Shown: one piece after another, positions 52,907 through 62,322 of the stretch
Numbering within the stretch: position 1 is the first letter of the stretch
How the letters are laid out: every line of letters starts with the position of its first letter
DNA from: WHSW01 sp963781265
GTDB taxonomy: Bacteria > Actinomycetota > Thermoleophilia > Solirubrobacterales > 70-9
Assembly: GCA_963781265.1 (NCBI GenBank)
Contig: CAWAFH010000008.1
Location: 62,001 to 126,000 of the forward strand
Reading direction: 5' to 3'
Length of the DNA: 64,000 nucleotides
Notes under the pieces: model-generated
Seen by the model: only the letters and a program-made list of their open reading frames with translations
Databases searched by the model: none
Told to the model about the DNA's origin: nothing
Position numbers and translations under genes: made by a program

Positions 52907-54595
52907 ATGCCGAAGCACGACGTATTGGTGATCGGGGCGGGACTCGCGGGGCAGCGCGCCGCCCTGGCGGCGGCCGAGCAGGGCGTCTCGGTCGCGATCG
53001 TCTCCAAGGTCCATCCGGTCCGCTCGCACTCCAACGCCGCCCAGGGCGGGATCAACGCGGCCCTCAACCCCGAGGACTCGTGGGAGTCGCACGCCTTCGA
53101 CACGGTCAAGGGGTCGGACTACCTCGGTGACCAGGACGCGATCTCGATCATGTGCCGCGAGGCCCCCGAGGAGATCCTCCACCTCGAGCACCTCGGCGTC
53201 CCCTTCCACCGCAACGAGGAGGGCAAGCTCGGCACCCGAGCCTTCGGCGGCGCCTCGCAGGCGCGCACCTACTACGTGGCCGACATCACCGGCCAGGCGA
53301 TCATGCACGTGCTCTACGAGCAGCTGATGAAGCACTCCGACGCGGTCGACCGCTACGAGGAGTACTTCACGACCTCGCTGGCGCTCGACGACGCCGGCAA
53401 CTGCGTCGGCGCCGTGCTGCGCAACGTCCGCGACGGCTCGATGGAGCTGTTCGAGGCCAAGAACGTGATCCTCGCGACCGGCGGCGACGGCCAGGCCTGG
53501 CAGCCGACCACCAACGCGCTGATCTGCACCGGCGACGGGATCGCGATGGCCTACCGCGTCGGCGCCCCGCTGATGGACATGGAGATGATCCAGTACCACC
53601 CGACGACGCTGGCGGGCAAGGGCTTCCTGATCACCGAGGGCGCCCGCGGCGAGGGCGCCCACCTGCTCAACGCCAAGGGCGAGCGGTTCATGGAGACGTA
53701 CGCGCCCAACAAGATGGAGCTCGCCTCGCGCGACGTCGTCTCGCGCGCCGAGCAGACGGAGATCAACGAGGGCCGGGGCTTCCCCGACGGCACGGTGGCG
53801 CTCGACATCACCGTCGTCCCGAAGAAGCGCATCCACGAGGCGCTGCGCGAGATCGTGCTCGTCGGCCGCGACTTCGCCGGGGTGGACATCACCAAGGAGC
53901 CGATCCACATCAAGCCGGGCAACCACTACACGATGGGCGGTGTCAAGACCGACGCCGACGGGGCCACCGAGATCCCCGGCCTCTACGCCGCCGGCGAGTG
54001 CGCGTGCGTCTCGGTCCACGGCGGCAACCGGCTCGGCGCGAACTCGCTGCTCGACACGCTGATCTTCGGTCGCCGCGCCGGCCTGCACGCCGCCAACCGC
54101 GCCAAGCAGACCGATCCGGGCCGCCCGTCGAAGGCCGCCCTCGCCGACGAGCAGGCGCTGATCGACGGGGTCGTCGGCCGCGAGCGCGGCTCCGGCCGCC
54201 GGGTCTCGGAGATCCGCAAGGAGCTCGGCGCGACGATGGACAAGTACGTCGCCGTGTTCCGTGACGACGAGGGCATCAAGAAGGCGCACGAGATCGTCAA
54301 GCGGCTCAAGGAGGAGGCGAAGACCGCCTACATCGACGACCGCGGCTCGGTCTTCAACCAGGACGTCCTCGGGGCGCTCGAGCTCGGCTACATGCTCGAC
54401 TGCGCCGAGTGCGCCTGCGTCGGGGCCCTGCACCGCACCGAGAGCCGCGGCGCCCAGTACCGCACCGACTTCCCGGAGCGCAACGACGACGAGTGGCTCA
54501 AGCACATCGATCTGACGATGAACGGCGACGGCCCCGAGATCAGCTACTCCGACGTCACGATCACCGAGTGGCAACCGATGGAGAGGACTTACTAG
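52907..54595 (+). CDS. sdhA: Succinate dehydrogenase/fumarate reductase flavoprotein subunit
   Basis: 562 residues. FAD motif VLVIGAGLAGQRAALAAAEQ, then SKVHPVRSHSNAAQGGINAA with the covalent-flavin His region, PTTLAGKGFLITEGARGEG, and the substrate-capping segments DITVVPKKRIHEAL and GGVKTDADGATEIPGLYAAGE. The catalytic region HGGNRLGANSLLDTLIFGRR is intact. It oxidises succinate to fumarate. The stop is followed directly by the GTG of sdhB. Confidence 0.95.
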   Translation: MPKHDVLVIGAGLAGQRAALAAAEQGVSVAIVSKVHPVRSHSNAAQGGINAALNPEDSWESHAFDTVKGSDYLGDQDAISIMCREAPEEILHLEHLGVPFHRNEEGKLGTRAFGGASQARTYYVADITGQAIMHVLYEQLMKHSDAVDRYEEYFTTSLALDDAGNCVGAVLRNVRDGSMELFEAKNVILATGGDGQAWQPTTNALICTGDGIAMAYRVGAPLMDMEMIQYHPTTLAGKGFLITEGARGEGAHLLNAKGERFMETYAPNKMELASRDVVSRAEQTEINEGRGFPDGTVALDITVVPKKRIHEALREIVLVGRDFAGVDITKEPIHIKPGNHYTMGGVKTDADGATEIPGLYAAGECACVSVHGGNRLGANSLLDTLIFGRRAGLHAANRAKQTDPGRPSKAALADEQALIDGVVGRERGSGRRVSEIRKELGATMDKYVAVFRDDEGIKKAHEIVKRLKEEAKTAYIDDRGSVFNQDVLGALELGYMLDCAECACVGALHRTESRGAQYRTDFPERNDDEWLKHIDLTMNGDGPEISYSDVTITEWQPMERTY

Positions 54596-55807
54596 GTGTC
54601 TGCTGAAGCCGAGACCCGCGCGGAGATCGAGCAGTACACGCTCAAGGTCCGCCGATTCAAGCCGGAGTCGGGCGAGGGCCCCTACTGGGAGGAGTTCGAC
54701 GTCGAGCTCGACCCGACGCTCTCGGTCCTCGACGGCCTGCTGCAGGCCAAGGACCGCGACGACGGCTCGCTCTCGGTCCGCTGCTCATGCCGAGCGGCGA
54801 TCTGCGGCTCGTGCGGGGTGAAGATCAACGGCCAGTCCACGCTCGCCTGCCTGACCCAGATCGGCGAGGCCCATGAGATGGCGAATCGCAGTGCCTCGGC
54901 TGACAGCCATACGCCCGCAGGCGAAGCCGAGGACGTGGCGCAACCAATTGTGGTCGAGCCGATGGGCAACATGCCGGTGATCAAGGACCTGGTCACGGAC
55001 ATGGAGTCCACCCACTGGACCAAGATCCGGCGGGTCACACCGTGGCTGCTCGACGACGGCAACCCGCCCGAGCGCGAGCGCATCGTCCCGCCCGAGTCGA
55101 TGGTGGACATCACCCAGACGATCGCCTGCATCCAGTGCGGCGCCTGCGTCAGCTCCTGCCTCTCGATGGAGGCGGACCCCGACTTCATCGGCCCGGCCGC
55201 GCTCGCCAAGGCCTACCGCTTCGTCGGCGACCCGCGCGACGTCGAGGGCCGCGCTCGCCTCTACGACCTCGCCCAGGATCCGCACGGGATCTACGACTGC
55301 ACCCACTGCTTCAGCTGCGTCGATGCCTGCCCGAAGGGCGTCGCGCCGATGGACCAGATCATGCGCCTGCGCCGCGCCGCCGGCCACGACGAGGAGATCC
55401 GGGACAAGAACAACGGCCACAACCACGAGGCCGCGTTCGTGAAGATCATCGAGAAGAAGGGCACGCTCGACGAGTCGCTGCTGCTCCAGGAGTCCTACGC
55501 CCCCGGCGTCAAGGGCAAGCTGATCCCGAAATCGTCGGCGCTCAAGGGCCTGCTCGGCTCGATCCCGACCGCGATCCGCGGCATCCGCTCGGGCAAGATG
55601 CGCTCGCTCCCGAAGCTGATCCCGGGCGTGCACCACAAGCTGCCCGGCGACGCGCAGGAGCGCGTCAAGCACATCTACGAGCACACCGAGGACCACCGCA
55701 CCGAGATCAACCTGTACATCACCGGCGAGGAGGACGTCGAGCCCGAGCCCGACGAGGAGGAGCTCAGCCCGCCGGAAGTGTCGAGCGGACCGAAGGAGAA
55801 CGAATGA
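54596..55807 (+). CDS. sdhB: Succinate dehydrogenase iron-sulfur subunit, extended
   Basis: 403 residues, longer than the usual 240-250. The 2Fe-2S ligands are C65, C70, C73 and C85 (CRAAICGSCGVKINGQSTLAC). Next come CIQCGACVSSC (178-188) and CTHCFSCVDACPKG (235-245). The last block has an additional cysteine (C238) beyond the three expected for a [3Fe-4S] site. A 30-residue Ala/Glu-rich insertion follows residue 92. The C-terminal about 100 residues (HTEDHRTEINLYITGEEDVE region) are unusual. This fits the type-E SQR iron-sulfur subunit rather than the classical one. Confidence 0.9.
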   Translation: MSAEAETRAEIEQYTLKVRRFKPESGEGPYWEEFDVELDPTLSVLDGLLQAKDRDDGSLSVRCSCRAAICGSCGVKINGQSTLACLTQIGEAHEMANRSASADSHTPAGEAEDVAQPIVVEPMGNMPVIKDLVTDMESTHWTKIRRVTPWLLDDGNPPERERIVPPESMVDITQTIACIQCGACVSSCLSMEADPDFIGPAALAKAYRFVGDPRDVEGRARLYDLAQDPHGIYDCTHCFSCVDACPKGVAPMDQIMRLRRAAGHDEEIRDKNNGHNHEAAFVKIIEKKGTLDESLLLQESYAPGVKGKLIPKSSALKGLLGSIPTAIRGIRSGKMRSLPKLIPGVHHKLPGDAQERVKHIYEHTEDHRTEINLYITGEEDVEPEPDEEELSPPEVSSGPKENE

Positions 55808-56700
55808 AGCTCGCGTACTGGCCCGGCTGCGTCTCGCGCGGCTTCACCACTGAGCTGCACGGCTCGATGGCGATGGTCGCCGAGCGGCTCGGGATCGAGC
55901 TCGTCACCCTCGATCGCGCCAACTGCTGCGGCGCCGGAGTGATCGCCGAGCACAACCAGGAGCTCGCCGACGCGCTCAACGCCCGCACCTTCGCCCTCGC
56001 GCAGCAGACGGGGCTCGGGATGATGAATATCTGCTCGACCTGCCAGGGCGCCCAGTCCGAGTGCCAGCAGCGCCTCGACGCCGACTCGGCCTACCGCGCC
56101 CACATCAACGAGATCCTCGCCGAAGAGGGGGTCAGCTACGAGAAGGACAAGGACGGCTGGGAGAACAAGAACTTCCTCTGGGTCCTGGTCGAGGACTATG
56201 GCCTCGACCAGCTCAAGGAGAAGGTCACTCGCCCGCTCGCCGGCCTGCGGGTCGGCCCGTTTTACGGCTGCTACGTCGTCCGCCCCAAGCACCGGCTCGG
56301 CTACGACGAGCATCCCGAGCGCGACCTCTACCTCGAGCAGGTGATCGCGACGCTCGGGGGCGAGGTCGTCGAGTACGACGGGGCGCGCAAGTGCTGTGGC
56401 TTCCCGGTGATCACGATGAACCGCGAGACGTCGCTGCGCCAGGCGGGCACTCACGTGGCCGACGCGCTCGACCAGGGCGCCGACTGCCTGGTGACGCCGT
56501 GCCCACTGTGCCACCTCAACCTCGACATGCAGCAGCCCGAGGCGGCGAAGGTCGTCAACCGCGATCTCGGGCTCGCCGTCCTGCACCTGCCGCAGCTCGT
56601 GGGCCTCGCGCTCGGCTTCGAGCCGAAGGCGCTCGGCATGAACCGCCACATCGCGTCGACCGAGTGGGTCGGCGAGCGGCTCGCCGGGGTCCCCGCCTGA
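55804..56700 (+). CDS. CCG-domain subunit (SdhE/HdrB-like) of type-E SQR
   Basis: 298 residues with two CCG (cysteine-rich) domains: C9, NCCGAG at 41-43 and CSTC at 77-80, then YGCYVV (C156), KCCGFP at 197-199, and CPLC at 233-236. This matches the heterodisulfide-reductase HdrB-type subunit used as the quinone-reacting partner in type-E succinate dehydrogenases (SdhE of Sulfolobus and Campylobacter). No membrane-anchor genes sdhC/sdhD lie nearby. Its ATG overlaps the sdhB stop (ATGA), so the three subunits are co-translated. Confidence 0.88.
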   Translation: MKLAYWPGCVSRGFTTELHGSMAMVAERLGIELVTLDRANCCGAGVIAEHNQELADALNARTFALAQQTGLGMMNICSTCQGAQSECQQRLDADSAYRAHINEILAEEGVSYEKDKDGWENKNFLWVLVEDYGLDQLKEKVTRPLAGLRVGPFYGCYVVRPKHRLGYDEHPERDLYLEQVIATLGGEVVEYDGARKCCGFPVITMNRETSLRQAGTHVADALDQGADCLVTPCPLCHLNLDMQQPEAAKVVNRDLGLAVLHLPQLVGLALGFEPKALGMNRHIASTEWVGERLAGVPA

Positions 56701-57629
56701 GCCTCGGCGCGCGCCTCGGACGCCGCCTTCGCAAACCGCTGCCGCTCGTCGTCTGCGTCGACGTCGAGCCCGACGAGCGCCGCCCCGGCGACGCGGACTC
56801 CGACTGGGCCGGGTTCGAGTTGTTGCTCGACCGGGTCGGCGAGCTGCGCGACCGGGTCGCCGAGCTGGCGGCCGGGCCGACCGCGCTCACCTGGTTCGTG
56901 CGCGCCGACCCGCAGATCGAGGAGCTCCACGGCGACCCCGCCTGGGCGCTGCGCCGCTATCGCGACCGGCTCGTCGCGCTGCGCGACGCAGGCGACGAGA
57001 TCGGCGTCCACGCTCACGCCTGGCGGCGCGACGGCGAACGCTGGCTCGTCGACCACGGCGATCCCAAATGGGTCGAGCATTGCTTCGCGACCGCGATCGC
57101 GGCCTACCGGGAGGTCTTCGGGACGGTGCCGCCGTGCGCGCGCGGCGGCGACCGCTTTCTCAACGAGCGCGCCGTGGCGCTGCTCGAGCAAAGCGGCGTG
57201 CTCGCCGACGTCACGGTCGAGCCGCGGATGCCCTCGACGGCGGGGATCGTCGCGGAGGAGCCGACGACCGGGGAGCTGCCCGACTACACGAGCGTGCCCG
57301 AGGTGGTCTACCGGCCGTCGACTGCCGACTTCCGCCGTGCGGAGGGCGAGCGCCGGCGGCTCGTGATGGTGCCGCTGACCGCCGCCGGCCCGGAGCTGCT
57401 CTACCCCTGGATGGATCAGAACACGTTCTCGCGCCGTCTCAACGAGCGGCTCGCCGAGGGTCCCGGTTCGCATCTCGCGTTCGCCGTGCGCTCTGACCTT
57501 CCCCTGGTCGACGTGCACTGGGAGCGGGTCGTCGACAACCTCGGGATCGTCCCGCATGTGGTCGGCGTGACCGTCGCCAGACGCCTGCGCCCCACGGTCG
57601 CGTCGCGGCTCGCCCGCGCGAGCGGCTGA
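56664..57629 (+). CDS. Polysaccharide deacetylase-like (NodB-fold) protein
   Basis: The frame has no downstream ATG or GTG before the conserved region, so GTG 56664, overlapping the previous gene by 37 bp, is used. The conserved part starts LPLVVCVDVEPDERRPG (Asp-x-Glu at the barrel start), ALTWFVRADPQIEELHGDPA, and DEIGVHAHAWRRDG (His pair H-x-H). GGDRFLNERAVALLEQSGV follows. These fit a deacetylase-like beta/alpha barrel, but the full NodB motif set is not clear. The substrate is unknown. Confidence 0.62.
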   Translation: MGRRAARRGPRLSLGARLGRRLRKPLPLVVCVDVEPDERRPGDADSDWAGFELLLDRVGELRDRVAELAAGPTALTWFVRADPQIEELHGDPAWALRRYRDRLVALRDAGDEIGVHAHAWRRDGERWLVDHGDPKWVEHCFATAIAAYREVFGTVPPCARGGDRFLNERAVALLEQSGVLADVTVEPRMPSTAGIVAEEPTTGELPDYTSVPEVVYRPSTADFRRAEGERRRLVMVPLTAAGPELLYPWMDQNTFSRRLNERLAEGPGSHLAFAVRSDLPLVDVHWERVVDNLGIVPHVVGVTVARRLRPTVASRLARASG

Positions 57630-57647
57630 CGGCTACCCTTCCGCGCG

Positions 57648-57812
57648 ATGAACGACGCCCACATCCCCCACGGAGCTCCGCAGCCTCCGCCCGAGGTCGA
57701 GCAGGCCGCCCTGCTCGGACACATCGAGGACGCTGTCAGCCTCTATCTGAAGTTCACCGACGTCGACCCTGAGACCGCCCGCCAGGTGGTCGAAAGGCTC
57801 GCCGACGGCTAA
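57648..57812 (+). CDS. Small acidic protein (54 aa)
   Basis: ATG 57648 opens a 54-codon frame ending in TAA at 57812. The product is Pro-rich at first (HIPHGAPQPPPEVEQAALLG) and then helical (IEDAVSLYLKFTDVDPETAR followed by QVVERLADG). It is short, but the codon pattern is strongly biased like neighbours and the helix is amphipathic. No family is recognised. It is convergent with the secreted-protein gene and overlaps it by 4 bp. Confidence 0.55.
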   Translation: MNDAHIPHGAPQPPPEVEQAALLGHIEDAVSLYLKFTDVDPETARQVVERLADG

Positions 57813-58213
57813 CGGCCTCGGTCCGGTCGTCGCGCGGCGCTCGCCCGGAACTGGGCCTGGATCCCGCGACCGGCCTTGCAGAGGAATCCGCCGCGGGTCT
57901 TCTCGGCGACCGAGGCGTAGTAGAGGCCGGCCACGAAGGTGCCGTCGATCTCCCAGGCGCCGCTCGCGTTGGTCTTGGCCGTGCCGACCACGTCGCCGCC
58001 CTTGTAGGGGCCACCGAAGTCGTAGTGGAGGGTCACCTTGCGGCCCTTCTCGCACTTGTCCTCCTTCGACGTCACCTTGCCCTCGAAGCGAGTGGGACCG
58101 CCGTCGGTGATCTTCACCTTCGTCTTCGCCGAATCGGACGCCGCGAGCGCCGCGCCGGCGATGACGCAGGCCACCGCGGCGATCACAAGCGGGACTGCAG
58201 CCTTCGGTCTCAT
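57809..58213 (-). CDS. Small secreted protein (134 aa)
   Basis: Signal peptide (RPKAAVPLVIAAVACVIAGA then ALA) followed by a beta-rich domain: KVKITDGGPTRFEGKVTSKE, CEKGRKVTLHYDFGG, and NASGAWEIDGTFVAGLYYAS. The pattern resembles bacterial Ig-like or carboxypeptidase-regulatory-like folds. Two cysteines (DKCEKG and FLCKAG) may pair. No family assigned. The last residues are a basic tail. Confidence 0.7.
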   Translation of the reverse strand: MRPKAAVPLVIAAVACVIAGAALAASDSAKTKVKITDGGPTRFEGKVTSKEDKCEKGRKVTLHYDFGGPYKGGDVVGTAKTNASGAWEIDGTFVAGLYYASVAEKTRGGFLCKAGRGIQAQFRASAARRPDRGR

Positions 58214-58265
58214 CGGGACTCCTTCCCGTCGACTCGGACGACCGTACGTCGCCGGGCGGGCGGAG

Positions 58266-58910
58266 TCAACCGTGCGGGACCGCCGGGCCGCGCGCGCCGG
58301 CCTCGCGCCACATGAACCAGTTGCGGACCCCGAGCAGCTCGTTCTCCTCGATCACCTCGAAGCCGAAGCGCGAGTACAGCGCGACGTTCTCCGGCTTCTC
58401 GGTCTCGAGGTAGGAGTCCTCTCCGTCGGCGTCGAGCCGGCGCGTGTACTCGCGCAGAACGAGGCTGCCGATCCCGTTGCCCTGCAGCTCCGGCTCGACC
58501 CCGAAGGGGCCGAAGTGGGCATGCGGGCGGTCGGGGTCGCGATGCTCCCAGTCGTTGAACCAGCGCAGGGCGCGCGCGGCCGAGCGCGGCCCGAGCGTGC
58601 TCAGCGCGGGCAGCATCCGGATCATGTCGATCGGCCGCGCGCGACAGGCACCGCGGACGAGATCGTTGGTCGAGGCGATCACGCGGCCGTCGAGGCGGGC
58701 GACCAGCGGCCGCTGGTGGGCGGCGAGCCGGTAGAGGCGCTCGAACAGGCGGTGCGTGTGGCGATAGCGGCGGCCGGCATCGTCACCGAGCACCGCGTAG
58801 GCCATCGGGCTCGTGCACATCGCGCGGGCGGCGACCGCGACCGCCTCGGCGGTCTCCTCCGGCCGGGTGTCGCCGACCTCGACCCGGGTCAGGTCGACTC
58901 GCTCCCTCAT
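58266..58910 (-). CDS. GNAT-family N-acetyltransferase
   Basis: 214 residues from ATG 58910, which overlaps the antiporter stop by 4 bp. The acetyl-CoA-binding motif is FGPFGVEPELQGNGIGSLVL (R/Q-x-x-G-x-G/A), followed by SYLETEKPENVALYSRFGFE, the typical end of the fold. The N-terminal half (TAEAVAVAARAMCTSPMAYA) is unlike small GNATs. The substrate is unknown. Confidence 0.85.
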   Translation of the reverse strand: MRERVDLTRVEVGDTRPEETAEAVAVAARAMCTSPMAYAVLGDDAGRRYRHTHRLFERLYRLAAHQRPLVARLDGRVIASTNDLVRGACRARPIDMIRMLPALSTLGPRSAARALRWFNDWEHRDPDRPHAHFGPFGVEPELQGNGIGSLVLREYTRRLDADGEDSYLETEKPENVALYSRFGFEVIEENELLGVRNWFMWREAGARGPAVPHG

Positions 58911-60094
58911 GCCCCGCCCATCCGCCGCGCGATCCACCGCGCCCCGACGGTGTCCGTGAGCCCGTGGGCGATGATCGAGGCGAGGATCACGAACGACGCG
59001 ACGTCGAAGATCAGGGTGCGCTCGGGGACCGAGGCGTCGAGGACGAGCAGCGCGAACAGCATCGAGGCGACGCCCTTGGGGCCGAACCAGGCGATGAACG
59101 CCTTGTGGGGGCGCGGCAGCCTCGTCCCCGCGAGCGCGAGCTCGACCGCGACGGGGCGCGCGATCAGCAGCGCGAAGGCGATGAACGCGAGCAGGGCCGC
59201 GACCGAGCCGTCGAAACCCGTGGCGACGATCAGGGCGCCGAAGACGAAGAAGGTGAGGACCTGGAAGATCGCGCTGACGTTCTCCGAGAAGTCCGCGAAG
59301 CGCTCGGTGATCTTGCGCTCGGACAGGCCGAGCGTGATTCCGAGGACGAAGGCGGCGATCAGCCCGTTGCCGAACGTGACGTCGGCCAGGCCGAAGGCGG
59401 CAAAGCCGAAGCCGATGGCGTAGATGCCCTCGTAGCGACCGGTGATCCCCCGCGGGACGACGCGGTGAAGCCAGCCGGCGAAGACGCCCATCGCCACGCC
59501 CACGACCGCCCCGAACGCCGCCTCGCCGATCAGCTGCAGCCCCTCCCGGCCGGCGTCGCCGCCCGGCGAGGCGAGGACCAGGAAGAAGAGCACGAACGGC
59601 AGCGCCAGCCCGTCGTTGAGCCCGGACTCGAGATTGAGCGTGTGGCGGATCGACGACGGCACGTGCTTCGAGGTGACCACGGCGGACGTGACCACCGGAT
59701 CCGTCGCGCAGAGAACCGCGCCGAGCAGGAACGACTCGGCCCAGGTGAGCTCGCCGAACAGCAGCTTCGCCCCGACGGCCAGCAGGAGCAGGGTGATCGG
59801 CATCGCGACGACCAGCGCCCGCGCCGGCGGCCCCCAATGGCGGCCGAGCAGCTCGCGGTCGACCAGCAGCCCGTCGGAGACCAGGGTGAGAATCAGCGCC
59901 AGCTCGATCAACTCGACGATGCCCTCGTCGCCGACGTCGACCGAGACGATGTCGAGCTCGGCCAGCACGATCCCGAGCGCGATCGAGAACACCGAGGCCG
60001 AGAGCACGGTGCCGCGCATCAGCCCGGAGAGTGCCGCGACCGCGGCCAGCAGCACGCCGAAGATCAGGAGGGCCTCGCCGAACGAGAGGTCCAT
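58907..60094 (-). CDS. CPA1-type Na+/H+ antiporter
   Basis: 395 residues with about 12 membrane helices. From ATG 60094 (MDLSFGEALLIFGVLLAAVA), the family's acidic motif is FLLGAVLCATDPVVTSAVVT (ATDPV) and LNLESGLNDGLALPFVLFFL (ND), both characteristic of NhaP/NhaK-type antiporters. FIAWFGPKGVASMLFALLVL is the helix 11-type segment. The C-terminus lacks the long cytoplasmic RCK-type extension. Start overlaps the upstream stop (TGATG). Confidence 0.9.
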   Translation of the reverse strand: MDLSFGEALLIFGVLLAAVAALSGLMRGTVLSASVFSIALGIVLAELDIVSVDVGDEGIVELIELALILTLVSDGLLVDRELLGRHWGPPARALVVAMPITLLLLAVGAKLLFGELTWAESFLLGAVLCATDPVVTSAVVTSKHVPSSIRHTLNLESGLNDGLALPFVLFFLVLASPGGDAGREGLQLIGEAAFGAVVGVAMGVFAGWLHRVVPRGITGRYEGIYAIGFGFAAFGLADVTFGNGLIAAFVLGITLGLSERKITERFADFSENVSAIFQVLTFFVFGALIVATGFDGSVAALLAFIAFALLIARPVAVELALAGTRLPRPHKAFIAWFGPKGVASMLFALLVLDASVPERTLIFDVASFVILASIIAHGLTDTVGARWIARRMGGA

Positions 60095-62319
60095 CAGCGC
60101 ACGAACCAGTCGGTGTAGCCGCCGCACCCCGCGCGGGCGGGCTCGGCGCTCGTGGCCGCGATCGCGCCAAGGTGGGCGACCGAGTGCGCGCCGAGCAGGC
60201 GCCCGGCGAGCGGCGGATCCTCGACCGTCGCGGTGATCGTCAACGCCCCGCCGCCCGACTCGACCGTGCCGGCGGGCCAGAACGGGGCCGTGCCGCGGTA
60301 GTCGAGGTTGCCCGGCAGCGTGGCGGCGGGGTCGCCGCCGGCGGTCAGGCTCACCGGGCGGGTGGCGTCGTACTGGAGCGACAGGTCCCAGCGGCCGGGT
60401 GGAAGGTCGAGCTCGATCGTCGCCGAGTCGCCGCTCTCGATCGTGGCGCTCGACCAGTCGTCGGCGACGACTGGCTCGGCGGCGAAGCTCGAGGCGAGCG
60501 CCGGGCGCTCCGGCGGGCAGGCGCCCGTGCGACCCGGAGCCTGATCGGTCTCCGCCGGCTCGCGCCCGAGCGGCGTGCCGTTCTTCTCCCAGAGCTCGTA
60601 GGAATCGGTGCTCTCGATCGCCCGGTAGCCGGGCGGCGGGCCGCTCGCGTACTCGGCCTTGGTGGTCAGCACGTACGGGAACTCCGCCAGCGTCCGCGCG
60701 GTCACGGAGTCGAAGTCGAACTTGGAGCCGACGTTGGCGAGGTCGTAGTTGGGCTCGACGAAGTAGGGGTCGTAGAAATTGCGCACGTGGGTGTAGGGCT
60801 TGGAGCCCCGCAGCTCGTAGAGGACGAAGTTGTCGCGACCGAGGAAGAGCAGCTTCTCACCCTCGACCAGCGGCCGGATCCGGGCGAGCTCGTTCGCGTG
60901 TGCGGTGGGCGCGACCGGCGCCTGGCGCAGGATCAGGAAGCTGGAGCCGGCGGCGGCGAGCGCGAAGACGGCGCCGAGCGCCACCAGCCACCGGCGGCTC
61001 GAGCCGAGCAGCCCACCGAGCGTGATCAGCATCACCAGCGGGGCGGCGATCGCGAGCGCCTTCGCCGAGGTGTAGACGGTCCCGAGGCCGCGGGCCAGCA
61101 GGTAGAGGGCCGCGGCCGCGGCGAGCGCCGCGGGGATCGCGGTGCCGTGGCGGCGGATCCAGCGCGGCAGGGCCAGCGCCAGCGCGACCAGGGCGAGCGC
61201 GCCGCCGGCGTAGAAGATCAGCGCCGGCAGGTCGGCGGCACTCGCCGAGAGGCGAAACTCGCTGGTCGGCCAGATGCCGAGGGCCTCGAGGGGCGAGAGC
61301 TGGCCGGGGAGGTTGCCGAGGCCGCCCTCGTTGGCCTGGTCCGGGTGCAGGGCGCGGAAGTCGGCGAAGTCGCTGAGTCGGCCGACCTCGGGGATGACGA
61401 GGAGCACGAGGATTCCGACGCCGACCGCTGTGGCGAGCACCACCGCGCGGGGGATGGCGCCTCGGGAACCCGCACGTCGCTGCTCGACGAGCCTCCACAG
61501 CGCCCAGACGCCGGCGACCCCGGCCAGCCAGGCGAGGCCCGGGAAGGAGTAGACGTACGTGACCCCGGCCGCCAGGACGCCCATTGGGATCGCGTCGCGC
61601 CAATCGCGTGCCTTGGCGAGGAGGAGGGCGAAGGTGAGCACGAACAGGGCCATGATCGGCTCCTTGAACGCCTCCTGGGTGAGGTAGGCGGCCGCCAGAT
61701 ACGGCAGGGCCACCAGCACCGCCGCGAGCGCCCGCCGCCGGCGGCCGAGCCCGTCGAGCGCCGACCAGGCGACCAGCGCGGTCAGGGAAGGGACCGCGAG
61801 CGTGAGCCCGGCGAAGACGTTGATCGAGGTCGAGCCGATCCCGGAAGCCAGCCCGGCGACAAGTGCGTGCGGGCCGATCGGGTAGCCCTGGTCGATCAGC
61901 ACCGGCTCGGGGCGGAAGCGCTCGGCGATCCAGTCGGCCAGGAGCAGGTGCGAGGCCATGTCGTCGTTGACGAGCCCGACCCCGAGGATGCCGACGTGCC
62001 CGGAGGCGATGAAGGGGATCGACGCCGCCAGCGCCGCTGCCGCGGCCGCCAGCGCGCCGAGCGGGTCGATCGCCGGGCGCGCCATGGTGGCCGCGAGCAC
62101 CGCAATCGACGCGAGCACGAGGACCAGCAGCGCGATCGCGATCGCCGTCCCCCGCCCGCCCCAGCCGCCGATCGCGCCGCAGACGACCAGCGCCAGCGCG
62201 AGGCCCACCGGGCCGGCGAGCGGCGTCCACCGGCGCCGCCCGCAGAGGGCGAGCACGGCCTGGCCGATCACCAGCGAGCCGGCGGCGAGCAGCGCCGCGG
62301 AGGCGACCGCGCCGGGCAA
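60094..62319 (-). CDS. Large polytopic membrane protein (GT-C-like)
   Basis: 741 residues with about 12 or more membrane helices followed by a soluble beta-rich C-terminal region (residues about 480-740) with RPLVEGEKLLFLGRDNFVLY, a sugar-binding-like beta sandwich (IELDLPPGRWDLSLQYDATR) and a terminal Cys. The loop after the third or fourth helix has GLVNDDMASHLLLADWIAER, an Asp-Asp motif typical of GT-C glycosyltransferases. Glycosyltransferase activity is an inference from this layout. It ends at the antiporter start. Confidence 0.62.
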   Translation of the reverse strand: MPGAVASAALLAAGSLVIGQAVLALCGRRRWTPLAGPVGLALALVVCGAIGGWGGRGTAIAIALLVLVLASIAVLAATMARPAIDPLGALAAAAAALAASIPFIASGHVGILGVGLVNDDMASHLLLADWIAERFRPEPVLIDQGYPIGPHALVAGLASGIGSTSINVFAGLTLAVPSLTALVAWSALDGLGRRRRALAAVLVALPYLAAAYLTQEAFKEPIMALFVLTFALLLAKARDWRDAIPMGVLAAGVTYVYSFPGLAWLAGVAGVWALWRLVEQRRAGSRGAIPRAVVLATAVGVGILVLLVIPEVGRLSDFADFRALHPDQANEGGLGNLPGQLSPLEALGIWPTSEFRLSASAADLPALIFYAGGALALVALALALPRWIRRHGTAIPAALAAAAALYLLARGLGTVYTSAKALAIAAPLVMLITLGGLLGSSRRWLVALGAVFALAAAGSSFLILRQAPVAPTAHANELARIRPLVEGEKLLFLGRDNFVLYELRGSKPYTHVRNFYDPYFVEPNYDLANVGSKFDFDSVTARTLAEFPYVLTTKAEYASGPPPGYRAIESTDSYELWEKNGTPLGREPAETDQAPGRTGACPPERPALASSFAAEPVVADDWSSATIESGDSATIELDLPPGRWDLSLQYDATRPVSLTAGGDPAATLPGNLDYRGTAPFWPAGTVESGGGALTITATVEDPPLAGRLLGAHSVAHLGAIAATSAEPARAGCGGYTDWFVR

Positions 62320-62322
62320 GCT

